From Dyadobacter fanqingshengii (GTDB lineage: Bacteria > Bacteroidota > Bacteroidia > Cytophagales > Spirosomataceae), in contig NZ_CP098806.1 in the NCBI RefSeq assembly GCF_023822005.2, forward strand, positions 1,240,001 to 1,304,000: a DNA stretch of 64,000 bases, read 5' to 3'. Position 1 is the first letter of the stretch; the number at the start of each line of letters is the position of its first letter. The translations under genes and the position numbers were made by a program. Positions 1-8,502 of the stretch are shown here, piece by piece. The notes beneath the pieces were generated by a model. The model saw nothing but the letters and a program-made list of their open reading frames with translations. It was not told the origin of the DNA and searched no databases.

Positions 1-1037
1 AGGGATTTCCAAAAGGACAGCCAAATGTTGCACATTTGACGGCAGCCAAAGCTGCATTAATTCAGGTGGTTAACAGCGGCAAATATCGGTTAATGGATAA
101 TTTTCATGACAATTTCGCAGCTGAAACGCGTAACAATGCCGAGTCTGTTTTTGAAGTGCAGTATTCGGTAACGGCTGCGGACGGTTCCGGTGGTAACCAG
201 GGCGATGAGCTTACTTATATGTATCCCAATGGCCCCGGCGGTTGCTGTGGATTTTATCAGGCTTCGCAAAATTTGGTGAATGCTTTTAAAACCGATGCGA
301 AAGGCCTGCCGATGATCCAGACATTCAATGACGAAGATGTGAAAAATGATGAAGGCCTGCTTTCATCCGCTCCGTTTGAACCTTACACAGGCCGGCTCGA
401 CGCCCGCCTGGACTGGACTGTCGGCCGTCGCGGCATTCCTTACATTGACTGGGGCGTGCATCCAGGCCGTTTCTGGATCCGTGACCAGTCCTATGCAGGT
501 CCTTATTCATCCAAAAAGCAAATCGTAAGTAAAGCCGAATCCGGCAAGACCGGAAACCCGAGACAAAGTACAAACAACTATCGCTTAATGCGTTACGACC
601 ACGTTATACTGTGGCTGGCAGAATGCGAGGTGGAACTTGGCAACCTTGAAAAAGCGAGGGAATACGTGAACCTGATTAGAAAAAGGGCTGCTAATCCGGG
701 TGGATTTGTAAAAACGGATGCCGGCAAACCGGCTGCCAATTATGTAGTAGGCCTTTATAATGATCCCTGGACCAATGCTGCCACTGCGCGCGAAGCCGTA
801 CGATTCGAGAATCGCCTTGAATTTGCGATGGAAGGTCACCGGTTTTTTGATCTGGTAAGATGGGGGATCTCAGTAAATGTGCTGAATAAATATCTTGACA
901 AAGAGAAAAATTTACGGACTTACCTCAGCGGGGCCAAATTTGAAGAAAAACACCAATATTACCCGATCCCGCAGCAGGCAATTGTTTACAGTACCAAAAA
1001 TGGCCAGGCTACTTTACAGCAAAACCCTGGTTATTAA
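1..1037 (+). CDS. RagB/SusD family nutrient uptake protein (3' part, cut by window start)
   Basis: The frame is open back to the first bases of the window, so this is the C-terminal portion of a larger gene whose start lies outside. Visible marks of the SusD family are an AAKAAL helix near the left edge (TPR-like core), the stretch LWLAECEVELGNLEKAREYVNLIR, and the near-C-terminal ENRLEFAMEGHRFFDLVRWG followed by YYPIP and a final QNPGY. SusD proteins are surface lipoproteins that cap a SusC TonB-dependent porin and bind oligosaccharides. The partner SusC is expected just upstream, outside the window. The genes downstream (DUF1553/DUF1501) are on the same strand and probably belong to the same locus. 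The substrate cannot be told from the sequence. Confidence 0.93.
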   Translation, partial: GFPKGQPNVAHLTAAKAALIQVVNSGKYRLMDNFHDNFAAETRNNAESVFEVQYSVTAADGSGGNQGDELTYMYPNGPGGCCGFYQASQNLVNAFKTDAKGLPMIQTFNDEDVKNDEGLLSSAPFEPYTGRLDARLDWTVGRRGIPYIDWGVHPGRFWIRDQSYAGPYSSKKQIVSKAESGKTGNPRQSTNNYRLMRYDHVILWLAECEVELGNLEKAREYVNLIRKRAANPGGFVKTDAGKPAANYVVGLYNDPWTNAATAREAVRFENRLEFAMEGHRFFDLVRWGISVNVLNKYLDKEKNLRTYLSGAKFEEKHQYYPIPQQAIVYSTKNGQATLQQNPGY

Positions 1038-1047
1038 CGTTATATAT

Positions 1048-1082
1048 AGCAAAGAGGCTGTTTAGCAAACATCCTCTTTGCT
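1048..1082 (+). terminator. Hairpin after the susD-like gene
   Basis: A 10-bp perfect stem (AGCAAAGAGG at 1048 pairing with CCTCTTTGCT ending at 1082) is continued by an inner stem TGTTT/AAACA after one mismatch, with a 3-base loop. It sits 10 bases after the stop codon. Only a weak T-rich stretch follows, so it may be a partial terminator or an mRNA-stabilising hairpin that lowers expression of the downstream genes. Confidence 0.55.
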
Positions 1083-1108
1083 TGAATTATTATTTAAATA
1101 ACCCATTA

Positions 1109-4100
1109 ATGTTCAGGAATTTCATCAAATATTGCTTCATATGGCCTCTTGGAGGCGCTTTACTGGCCTCTTGCGCCGGCAAAGCGGAACTGCCCGATGA
1201 TGTTGCAGCAGAAATGTCGACACTATCCCAGCCCATTGATTATACTTATGATGTGAAGCCGATTCTCTCGGACCGCTGTTTCGCTTGCCACGGACCGGAT
1301 GCTAATCACCAGAAAGCAGGTTTGCGACTGGATCTGGCCAATGCTGCTTACGAAAAGGAAACAGAAAGCGGGCTGAAAGCTATCAAGCCGGGAAACTCGG
1401 ATAAAAGTGAATTGGTGCACAGGATCCTTTCAACCGATCCCGAAATATTGATGCCGACGCCGGAATCACATTTGTCGCTGACTGCACGCGAAAAGGCGAT
1501 TCTGGTAAAATGGGTGGAAGAAGGTGCTGAATATAAGCCGCATTGGGCATTTACCCGTGTTGAAAAACCAAAGGTTCCCAAAGTGAAAAACGATTGGGTC
1601 AAAAACGACATCGACCGTTTCATCCTCAGCAAACTCGAAGAAAAAGGCATTAAACCAGCACCGGAAGCCGAAAAAACAACATTGTTAAGGCGTGCCTATC
1701 TGGACATTACCGGCTTGCCGCCCACGCCCGAAGAAGTGAAAGCATTCCTGGCCGACAAATCGCCGAAAGCATACGAAAATGCAGTTGATAAGCTTTTAGC
1801 ATCGCCGCATTATGGAGAGCATATGGCCGTTTCCTGGCTTGATGCGGCTCGTTACGCTGACACGCACGGTTATCAGGACGATGGCATGCGCACGGCATGG
1901 CCATTCCGCGACTGGGTGATCAAATCTTTTAACCAAAACCAGCCTTACGACCAGTTCGTAACCTGGCAGCTCGCTGGTGATATGTTACCGAAACCCACAC
2001 GCGATCAGATGGTTGCAACGGGCTTTAATCGGATGCACCAGCAAAGTCAGGAAGGTGGGATTATCCCCGAAGAATACCGGACGGCTTATGTAATGGACCG
2101 CGTGGACACTTTTGGTAAAACATTCCTTGGGATAAGCGTTGAATGTGCCCGCTGCCACGACCACAAATACGACCCGATAAGCCACAAGGATTACTATTCG
2201 CTTTATTCGTTTTTTAATAATAACAATGAAAACGGGCAGATCCCTTACAATGGAGAGGCGAGCCCGAGCATTACTTTGCCGACACCGGAGGCCGACGCGA
2301 AGCTGAAATTCATTCATGCAAACCTCACCAGAGAGAATACGGAAAGAGAGAAACGCATTGCCATAGCCGATCAAAATTTCCAAAACTGGCTTACCACCGC
2401 GGAAACTGAACCTGACAAAGCATTGCTTCCGGCTTCGAAAGACCTTGTGGGGCATTTTACATTCGATGAACCCAAAGGAAAGGAATTCAAAAACCTGGCT
2501 GATCCGAAGCACATGGCCAAATCAGAAGGCGACGACAGCTTGTCGAATGTGGCTTCGCGCCCTGGAAAAATTGGCAAAGCGCGGTATATGTATGGTGAGA
2601 ATTCGGTTGGGTTTGGCGATAAATTTGCGTTTTTCGAGCGCAATCAACCATTCAGCATTAGCATTTGGCTTAATCTCCATGATCCTGCCGTCAGCGGCTC
2701 GCTCATTCACAAGTCCAACGGCGTCATGAATGGTTATCGTGGTTGGAATATTTTCCGCGAAAAAGATGGCCGTATCCGGTTGATGATGAGTCATGTATGG
2801 CCCGAAAATGCGATAGAGGTCCAGACCGTTGAGAAATTTCCGATGAACAAATGGACGCAGATCGGCTTTTCTTATGATGGTCTTAGCAAAGCCAATGGTT
2901 TGAAATTATATGTCAATGGTCAGCCTGCCAAAGTGGTGGTTCACAATGATAACCTCACCGAAAGCATCCTTTATGGGAAGAATAAAACGAACTGGTATGT
3001 TGACAAGCTGAACATTGGCCGCTTGTCCGATCAACGCACCAAGAATTTTGAAGTAGACGAATTCAGGATCTACACAAGGCCACTCACGAGCCTGGAAATG
3101 CTGGGCCTTTATACATTGAAAAATGAACTGGTAACAGCCATCAAAACACCGGCTGCAACACGCAAACCAGCACAATTGGCATCATTAAAGGAATATTATT
3201 TCAATAATGTTGATCCTGAATTTACGAAACACCTGGCCGAAAGCAGAAAGCTGATCGGGGAGGAGACGGAAATTTTGGATAAAGAAATTGATGTGATGGT
3301 GATGAAGGAGCGCAAGTTTCCGCGTAAGGCGTTCATTCTCAATCGCGGCGCTTATGATGCGCCGGGTAAGCCCGTTAATCCGGATACACCCGATAGTTTC
3401 TTTAAAATACCCAAAAGTTTTCCCAAAAACAGGCTCGGACTGGCCAAATGGCTGCTGCACGAGGATCATCCGCTCTTCACACGCGTAACCGTGAACCGGT
3501 TCTGGATGATGTATTTTGGCAAAGGACTGGTGGTTTCCAGCGACGATTTTGGAAACCAGGGCGAATTGCCCACGCATCCGCAACTGCTTGATTATCTGTC
3601 TGCCACATTCCGTCAATCGAACTGGAATGTCAAGGCCATGCAAAAACTGATCGTGACTTCGGCCACTTACAGGCAATCTTCCAATGGAAATCCTGAAACG
3701 CGTGAAAGCGACCCGGATAACAGACTTTATGCCCGCGGCCCGAGTTACCGCATGAGCGCTGAACAAATAAGGGACAATGCATTGGCTTCCAGTAGCTTAC
3801 TTACGCCCAGAATCGGAGGAAAAAGTGCTTATCCTTATCAACCCGATGGCCTTTGGGAAGCGTTAGCAACCAGGAATGAGGTTGTTTACAAGCAGCAGCA
3901 CGGCGATAGTTTGTACAGGCGGAGCTTATATACAGTCTGGAAACGCAGTTCGCCGCCGCCGATGATGTTGAATTTCGATGCAGCGGAAAGGCATTTTTGT
4001 ATCACCAAAAGGCAGAAAACGAGCACGCCATTGCAAGCATTGGTGGTCATGAACGACCCGCAGTTTGTAGAAGCATCCCGCGTGCTGGCGCAGCAAATGC

Positions 4101-4369
4101 TGAAAAAAGGCAAAACATTGGATGAACAGCTTTCTTATGCGTTTACGGCACTCACGAGCAGGGCGCCTAGCAAGAAGGAAATGTCCATTTTGAAAGAGCT
4201 TTATGAAGAAGAATATTCGGATTTCAGCAAGAATCCGAAGCGCGTGAAGGAGATCCTTTCGACGGGAGAATACCCGGTGGACAAAATGTTGGATCCCGCG
4301 CAGGTTGCGGCGGGAACAATTGTGGCCAGCACGGTCATGAACTTTGATGAATTTTTGATCAAGAGATAA
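1109..4369 (+). CDS. PSCyt1/DUF1549/LamG/DUF1553 multidomain lipoprotein
   Basis: Predicted lipoprotein of about 1086 residues. I chose the ATG at 1109 rather than the TTG at 1082 because it gives a clean signal peptide ending in the lipobox LLASC (Cys22). A cytochrome c-type motif CFACH follows at residues 57-61 (planctomycete cytochrome C domain). Next come a DUF1549 region containing a second CxxCH (ECARCHDHKYDP), a LamG/concanavalin-like domain in the middle third, and a DUF1553 region in the last third (KWLLHEDHPLFTRVTVNRFW). This architecture is abundant in Planctomycetes and also occurs in Bacteroidota polysaccharide loci, almost always next to a DUF1501 protein, as here (12 bases downstream). 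The biochemical role is not established; haem-dependent redox chemistry on secreted glycans is a guess. Confidence 0.88.
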   Translation: MFRNFIKYCFIWPLGGALLASCAGKAELPDDVAAEMSTLSQPIDYTYDVKPILSDRCFACHGPDANHQKAGLRLDLANAAYEKETESGLKAIKPGNSDKSELVHRILSTDPEILMPTPESHLSLTAREKAILVKWVEEGAEYKPHWAFTRVEKPKVPKVKNDWVKNDIDRFILSKLEEKGIKPAPEAEKTTLLRRAYLDITGLPPTPEEVKAFLADKSPKAYENAVDKLLASPHYGEHMAVSWLDAARYADTHGYQDDGMRTAWPFRDWVIKSFNQNQPYDQFVTWQLAGDMLPKPTRDQMVATGFNRMHQQSQEGGIIPEEYRTAYVMDRVDTFGKTFLGISVECARCHDHKYDPISHKDYYSLYSFFNNNNENGQIPYNGEASPSITLPTPEADAKLKFIHANLTRENTEREKRIAIADQNFQNWLTTAETEPDKALLPASKDLVGHFTFDEPKGKEFKNLADPKHMAKSEGDDSLSNVASRPGKIGKARYMYGENSVGFGDKFAFFERNQPFSISIWLNLHDPAVSGSLIHKSNGVMNGYRGWNIFREKDGRIRLMMSHVWPENAIEVQTVEKFPMNKWTQIGFSYDGLSKANGLKLYVNGQPAKVVVHNDNLTESILYGKNKTNWYVDKLNIGRLSDQRTKNFEVDEFRIYTRPLTSLEMLGLYTLKNELVTAIKTPAATRKPAQLASLKEYYFNNVDPEFTKHLAESRKLIGEETEILDKEIDVMVMKERKFPRKAFILNRGAYDAPGKPVNPDTPDSFFKIPKSFPKNRLGLAKWLLHEDHPLFTRVTVNRFWMMYFGKGLVVSSDDFGNQGELPTHPQLLDYLSATFRQSNWNVKAMQKLIVTSATYRQSSNGNPETRESDPDNRLYARGPSYRMSAEQIRDNALASSSLLTPRIGGKSAYPYQPDGLWEALATRNEVVYKQQHGDSLYRRSLYTVWKRSSPPPMMLNFDAAERHFCITKRQKTSTPLQALVVMNDPQFVEASRVLAQQMLKKGKTLDEQLSYAFTALTSRAPSKKEMSILKELYEEEYSDFSKNPKRVKEILSTGEYPVDKMLDPAQVAAGTIVASTVMNFDEFLIKR

Positions 4370-4381
4370 AAGAAAACAGTT

Positions 4382-5860
4382 ATGAGCTTTTACAGAGAAC
4401 TTGAAAACCATGTGCACGAGCAGTTAAGCCGACGGAATTTCTTATCAAAAACAAGCCTTGGACTTGGAGCGGCCGCCATGGCTTCCCTATTAAATGCAGA
4501 TGATTCGATGGCGAAGAAAGTTGCTTCTGGAACGCCAGAGGGTGCATCATTACCATTGGGTAAGCCTCATTTTGCACCCAAAGCGAAGCGGATCATTTAC
4601 CTGTTCCAAAGCGGCGCACCCTCGCAGCTGGAACTGTTTGACTATAAGCCAAAATTGGAACAAATGTGGGGCCAGGATCTGCCCGAATCGGTGCGGAAAG
4701 GGCAGCGGTTAACGGGTATGACCGCCGGACAAAGCAGTTTTCCGCTCGCGGCTTCTAAATACAAATTTGCCAAGCACGGTTCCAATGATATGATGATCAG
4801 CGAGTTGATGCCTTACACGTCCAGCATTGTGGATGATGTAACATTCATTCGCTCCATGCACACGGAGGCCATTAACCACGATCCGGCTGTCACGTTTTTC
4901 CAAACGGGAAGCCAGCAAGGCGGGCGTCCTTCGTGGGGATCCTGGATCAGTTACGGGCTTGGTTCAGACAACCAGAATATGCCTTCTTTTGTCGTGTTGC
5001 TTTCCAAAGGCCGCGCAGGCGACCAGCCGCTTTATGCAAAATTATGGAGTAACGGTTTTCTGCCTTCCGTGCATCAGGGCGTTGTTTTCCGCTCCGGCCC
5101 CGACCCGGTTTTTTACCTGAACAATCCCGAAGGCATTGATAAAACAAGCCGCCGCCGAATGCTGAACTCGCTGGCGAAATTACAGCAGGCACAGTTTGAG
5201 AAAATCCTGGACCCCGAGGTAAATTACCGGATGGCACAGTATGAAATGGCTTATCGCATGCAAACGGCGGTGCCGGAAACCATGGATATTTCCAAAGAGC
5301 CGGATTACATTTTTGACCTCTACGGAGAGGAATCCCGCAAGCCTGGAACATTCGCCGCCAACTGCTTACTTGCGCGCAAACTCATTGAAAAGGACGTCAA
5401 ATTCGTTCAGCTTTACCACCAGGGCTGGGATCAGCATGGTAACCTGCCGAATGACATTAAAACTATGGCTAAAAGCGTGGACCAGGCATCCGCAGCATTG
5501 ATTAAGGACTTGAAACAGCGTGGCTTACTCGATGAAACGCTGGTGGTTTGGGGTGGAGAATTCGGGCGTGGTGCTTACTCGCAGGGCAAGCTTACCAAAG
5601 ACAATTACGGCCGCGACCACCATCCGAGAAGCTTCACGATCTGGATGGCAGGCGCGGGCGTTAAGAAAGGTTTCGTGTTTGGAGAAACGGATGAATTTGG
5701 ATACAATGTGATCAAAGATCCTGTGCATGTGCATGACTTTCAGGCAACTGTTATGCATTTATTAGGCGTAGATCACGAACAATTGGTCTTCAAACACCAG
5801 GGCCGCCGCTATCGCCTCACCGACGTGCACGGCAAAGTTGTGAAACCGATATTGACTTAA
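4382..5860 (+). CDS. DUF1501 family protein with Tat-type signal
   Basis: Protein of 492 residues with an N-terminal twin-arginine motif (SRRNFLSKTSLGLGAAAMASLL, Arg17-Arg18), suggesting export in folded form. The body has the alkaline-phosphatase/sulfatase-like fold features of DUF1501: FQSGAPSQLELFDYKP near the start, the conserved YHQGWDQHGNL segment, and GGEFGRG followed by DHHPRSFTIWMAGAGVK near the end. It lacks the Cys/Ser-x-Pro-x-Arg signature of classical sulfatases. It is the regular partner of DUF1553 proteins and is separated from the upstream one by only 12 bases, so the two are presumably cotranscribed and act together in the periplasm or at the outer membrane. Catalytic activity is unproven for the family. 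Confidence 0.9.
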   Translation: MSFYRELENHVHEQLSRRNFLSKTSLGLGAAAMASLLNADDSMAKKVASGTPEGASLPLGKPHFAPKAKRIIYLFQSGAPSQLELFDYKPKLEQMWGQDLPESVRKGQRLTGMTAGQSSFPLAASKYKFAKHGSNDMMISELMPYTSSIVDDVTFIRSMHTEAINHDPAVTFFQTGSQQGGRPSWGSWISYGLGSDNQNMPSFVVLLSKGRAGDQPLYAKLWSNGFLPSVHQGVVFRSGPDPVFYLNNPEGIDKTSRRRMLNSLAKLQQAQFEKILDPEVNYRMAQYEMAYRMQTAVPETMDISKEPDYIFDLYGEESRKPGTFAANCLLARKLIEKDVKFVQLYHQGWDQHGNLPNDIKTMAKSVDQASAALIKDLKQRGLLDETLVVWGGEFGRGAYSQGKLTKDNYGRDHHPRSFTIWMAGAGVKKGFVFGETDEFGYNVIKDPVHVHDFQATVMHLLGVDHEQLVFKHQGRRYRLTDVHGKVVKPILT

Positions 5861-5887
5861 ATAAAGGCACATTTAATGTGCCTTTAT
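5861..5887. terminator. Bidirectional terminator between convergent genes
   Basis: Nearly perfect 27-base palindrome with 13-base arms (ATAAAGGCACATT / AATGTGCCTTTAT) around one central base. It begins directly after the DUF1501 stop and includes the stop codon of the minus-strand permease gene. T-rich ends on both strands suit termination in both directions. Confidence 0.75.
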
Positions 5888-8502
5888 TCACTTCTTAAAC
5901 TTTTCACTGGATTAAGTAATGCAGCTTTAATACTTTGAAAACTGACCGTCAGAATGGCGATCAATACAACTGCAACACCCGCCAGCACAAACATCCACCA
6001 GGCAATGTCAATCCGATAAGCAAATCCTTGCAGCCAGGCGTTCATCAACCACCACGCAACCGGGGAGGCGATGACGATGGCTGCGGCAACGGGTTTCAGG
6101 AAATCTTTGGATAAGAGGCCCACAATGCTGCTTATAGAAGCGCCGAGCACTTTACGTACGCCGATTTCTTTTGTGCGTTGCTCCGCCGTAAATGTTGCCA
6201 AACCGAACAATCCCAGACAGGAAATGAAAATGGCTATAAAAGCAAAATAGTCAGACAACTTGCTCACGATCTGTTCACTCTGATACTGTTGCGCGTAAGA
6301 TTGGTCCGTAAAGGCATAGGTAAAAGGAAATTTTGGATTGACTGTTTTGCAAACACGCTCAATGCCAGCCAGCGTTTCCTTTGTTTTGCTGCCGTCGATG
6401 CGGATAATGGCGCTGCCGGTCTTGTTTTTGGTGTTCATGTAGGCAATAAGCGGCCGGATTTTCTCATGCAGCGATAAAAAATGAAAGTCCTTTATTACGC
6501 CGATGATCACACCGGTTTGATTCCCCCATTTCAATTTCTTACCAATCGGATCTTTGAAGCCGATCACTTTAAGCGCCGTTTCGTTGATCAGGAAAGCCAT
6601 TGAATCCGTCGCAAAATCTTTTGAAAAATCCCTTCCCGCGGCCATTTCGAGTTTCATGGTTTTGGCAAAATCGTAGCCTACGCCTGCGGGCGTAAACCTT
6701 ACCTGATTATTGGCCTCGCTTCCCGGCCACGAGATTCCCTCGGTTCCGGAACCATTTGAGCCCGGCGACGCGGTCATATGCGAGACGCTTGTTACACCAT
6801 TAACCTGCATGAGTGCATTGCGGAAAACGTCATAATTTTTGATCAAATCGCCTTCCATTGGGAAATAAATGAGGTTTTCACGATCATAACCCAGGTTTTT
6901 CGTTTGGACAAACTCAACCTGTCTGTAAATAGTGATCATCCCGACAATCATAATGATGGAAAGCCCGAACTGAAAAACAACTAGTCCTTGTCTTAACCAT
7001 GTGGATTTGCTATCAAATTTCAATGTGCCTTTCAAAACGCGGATCGGATTGATTGAGGACAGGAAAAATGCAGGATAGCTGCCTGCGAGCAGGCCGGTTG
7101 TGAGCAAGAGGCCGGATAATGTCAACCAGAAGCTGGGTTCGCTCAAGGGCAATGACATTTGCTTTCCGGTAAGGTTGTTGAATGATGGCAAAAGCACCGC
7201 CACAAGTAAGACAGCAATGGAAATAGAAAACAGGGTGATCAAAATCGCCTCACCCATAAACTGCCCGACGAGCATGGAACGCATTGCGCCGATCACTTTG
7301 CGGACACCCACTTCCTTGGCTCGTTTTGCAGATCTTGCCGTAGCCAGATTCATAAAATTGATGCAGGCAATAAGCAGTATGAAAACAGCCACCAAGGCAA
7401 ATAATCGGACATATTCAATGCGGCCTCCGTCCATATGGGCATCCTTAATGGTGCTGTTCAAATAATATTCGTGAAATGGCTGCATGGCGAGTTGTGTGCG
7501 GAAAGGCTTGCCCTCGTCGCGGTTGAACTTGTCCAGCAAATGCTTGATTTTCGCTTCTACTTTTGCAGGGTCAGCATCGGCCCTGATCTTGAAAAAAGTG
7601 AGGGGATCTGTGCTGCCCCATTCTTTTGCCCAGTCATTATCCTGCAAAAAACCCTCCCAACTGCGTAAACAGTCAAATTTCAGCGTGCTGTTCAGGCCAA
7701 TGTTTTCAAACACGGCAGTGATCATCAGATTTTTTTGATTATCCATTGTGATGGGCTTACCCATAGCCGCTTCCGGGCTCCCGAAAAAAGTGATAGCCAT
7801 ATCCCGGGAGATCGCCAGGCCGTTGGGATCCTTCAACGCACTTTCGGGAGTGCCTTGTAATATTTTAAAACTGAACATCTTGAAGAAATCAGCACTGGCC
7901 GCATTGGTCTGGCGCTTGTAAATTTTGTCGCCAACCGAGAATGTGGCATCGCTCGGCCATTCATAGGGCGTCGCCATTTCTATTTCAGGAACCGATTTTT
8001 TGAGTTCTTCCGCGAGTGGTCCGGGCGTCCAGATCACGCCTTGCACCTTCCCGCTAAAATATTCGCGCATATAAATCCTGTACAACTGCGTTTTGTTCGC
8101 ATGAAAGCCGTCGACGCTCAACTCGTCTTTGATCCAGAGCATGATCAGCAAGCTGCAAGCCATGCCCAGCGCAAGACCGAGCACATTTACGGCCGAAAAC
8201 GTTTTGCTTTTGACCAGATTGCGGAAGGCGATTTTGAAATAATTTTGAATCATATCATGACTGAAGAAGTGGTTTCCTGAATATTCTTGTGATCTTTTAT
8301 GTTGTGCAAATGGCCTTAACAACTTCATCGCAGTGAATGCATATAGCCATTTGGCCTTAGTTAATCCGGCTGTTTTTTGCCAATACGCATACATTTCCAG
8401 CATATCGCCTTCCGTTTCTTCAAGCGTATTAGGGTCTGCCCACCAGCGTAGCAGCTTGGTGGCCCAGGGCGGCGGGTTTGTATTTTGCTGATTTTTATTC
8501 AC
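5884..8502 (-). CDS. MacB/FtsX-type ABC transporter permease with N-terminal prefix domain (paralog 2)
   Basis: Permease of 872 residues. The first about 85 residues form the soluble prefix seen in Cytophagales permeases linked to PadR regulators (PWATKLLRWWADPNTLEE). Then comes a first membrane helix, a large periplasmic MacB-type domain, a four-helix FtsX block containing TARSAKRAKEVGVRKVIGA, a second periplasmic domain and a final FtsX block containing EQRTKEIGVRKVLGAS. No ATPase domain is present, so a separate MacB-like ATPase must be supplied from elsewhere. The start is a GTG inside the 3' end of the upstream paralog (8-bp overlap, GTGAATAA), giving an N-terminus that aligns with its neighbour. 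The pair looks like a tandem duplication translated by coupling. The substrate is unknown. Confidence 0.92.
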   Translation of the reverse strand: MNKNQQNTNPPPWATKLLRWWADPNTLEETEGDMLEMYAYWQKTAGLTKAKWLYAFTAMKLLRPFAQHKRSQEYSGNHFFSHDMIQNYFKIAFRNLVKSKTFSAVNVLGLALGMACSLLIMLWIKDELSVDGFHANKTQLYRIYMREYFSGKVQGVIWTPGPLAEELKKSVPEIEMATPYEWPSDATFSVGDKIYKRQTNAASADFFKMFSFKILQGTPESALKDPNGLAISRDMAITFFGSPEAAMGKPITMDNQKNLMITAVFENIGLNSTLKFDCLRSWEGFLQDNDWAKEWGSTDPLTFFKIRADADPAKVEAKIKHLLDKFNRDEGKPFRTQLAMQPFHEYYLNSTIKDAHMDGGRIEYVRLFALVAVFILLIACINFMNLATARSAKRAKEVGVRKVIGAMRSMLVGQFMGEAILITLFSISIAVLLVAVLLPSFNNLTGKQMSLPLSEPSFWLTLSGLLLTTGLLAGSYPAFFLSSINPIRVLKGTLKFDSKSTWLRQGLVVFQFGLSIIMIVGMITIYRQVEFVQTKNLGYDRENLIYFPMEGDLIKNYDVFRNALMQVNGVTSVSHMTASPGSNGSGTEGISWPGSEANNQVRFTPAGVGYDFAKTMKLEMAAGRDFSKDFATDSMAFLINETALKVIGFKDPIGKKLKWGNQTGVIIGVIKDFHFLSLHEKIRPLIAYMNTKNKTGSAIIRIDGSKTKETLAGIERVCKTVNPKFPFTYAFTDQSYAQQYQSEQIVSKLSDYFAFIAIFISCLGLFGLATFTAEQRTKEIGVRKVLGASISSIVGLLSKDFLKPVAAAIVIASPVAWWLMNAWLQGFAYRIDIAWWMFVLAGVAVVLIAILTVSFQSIKAALLNPVKSLRSE

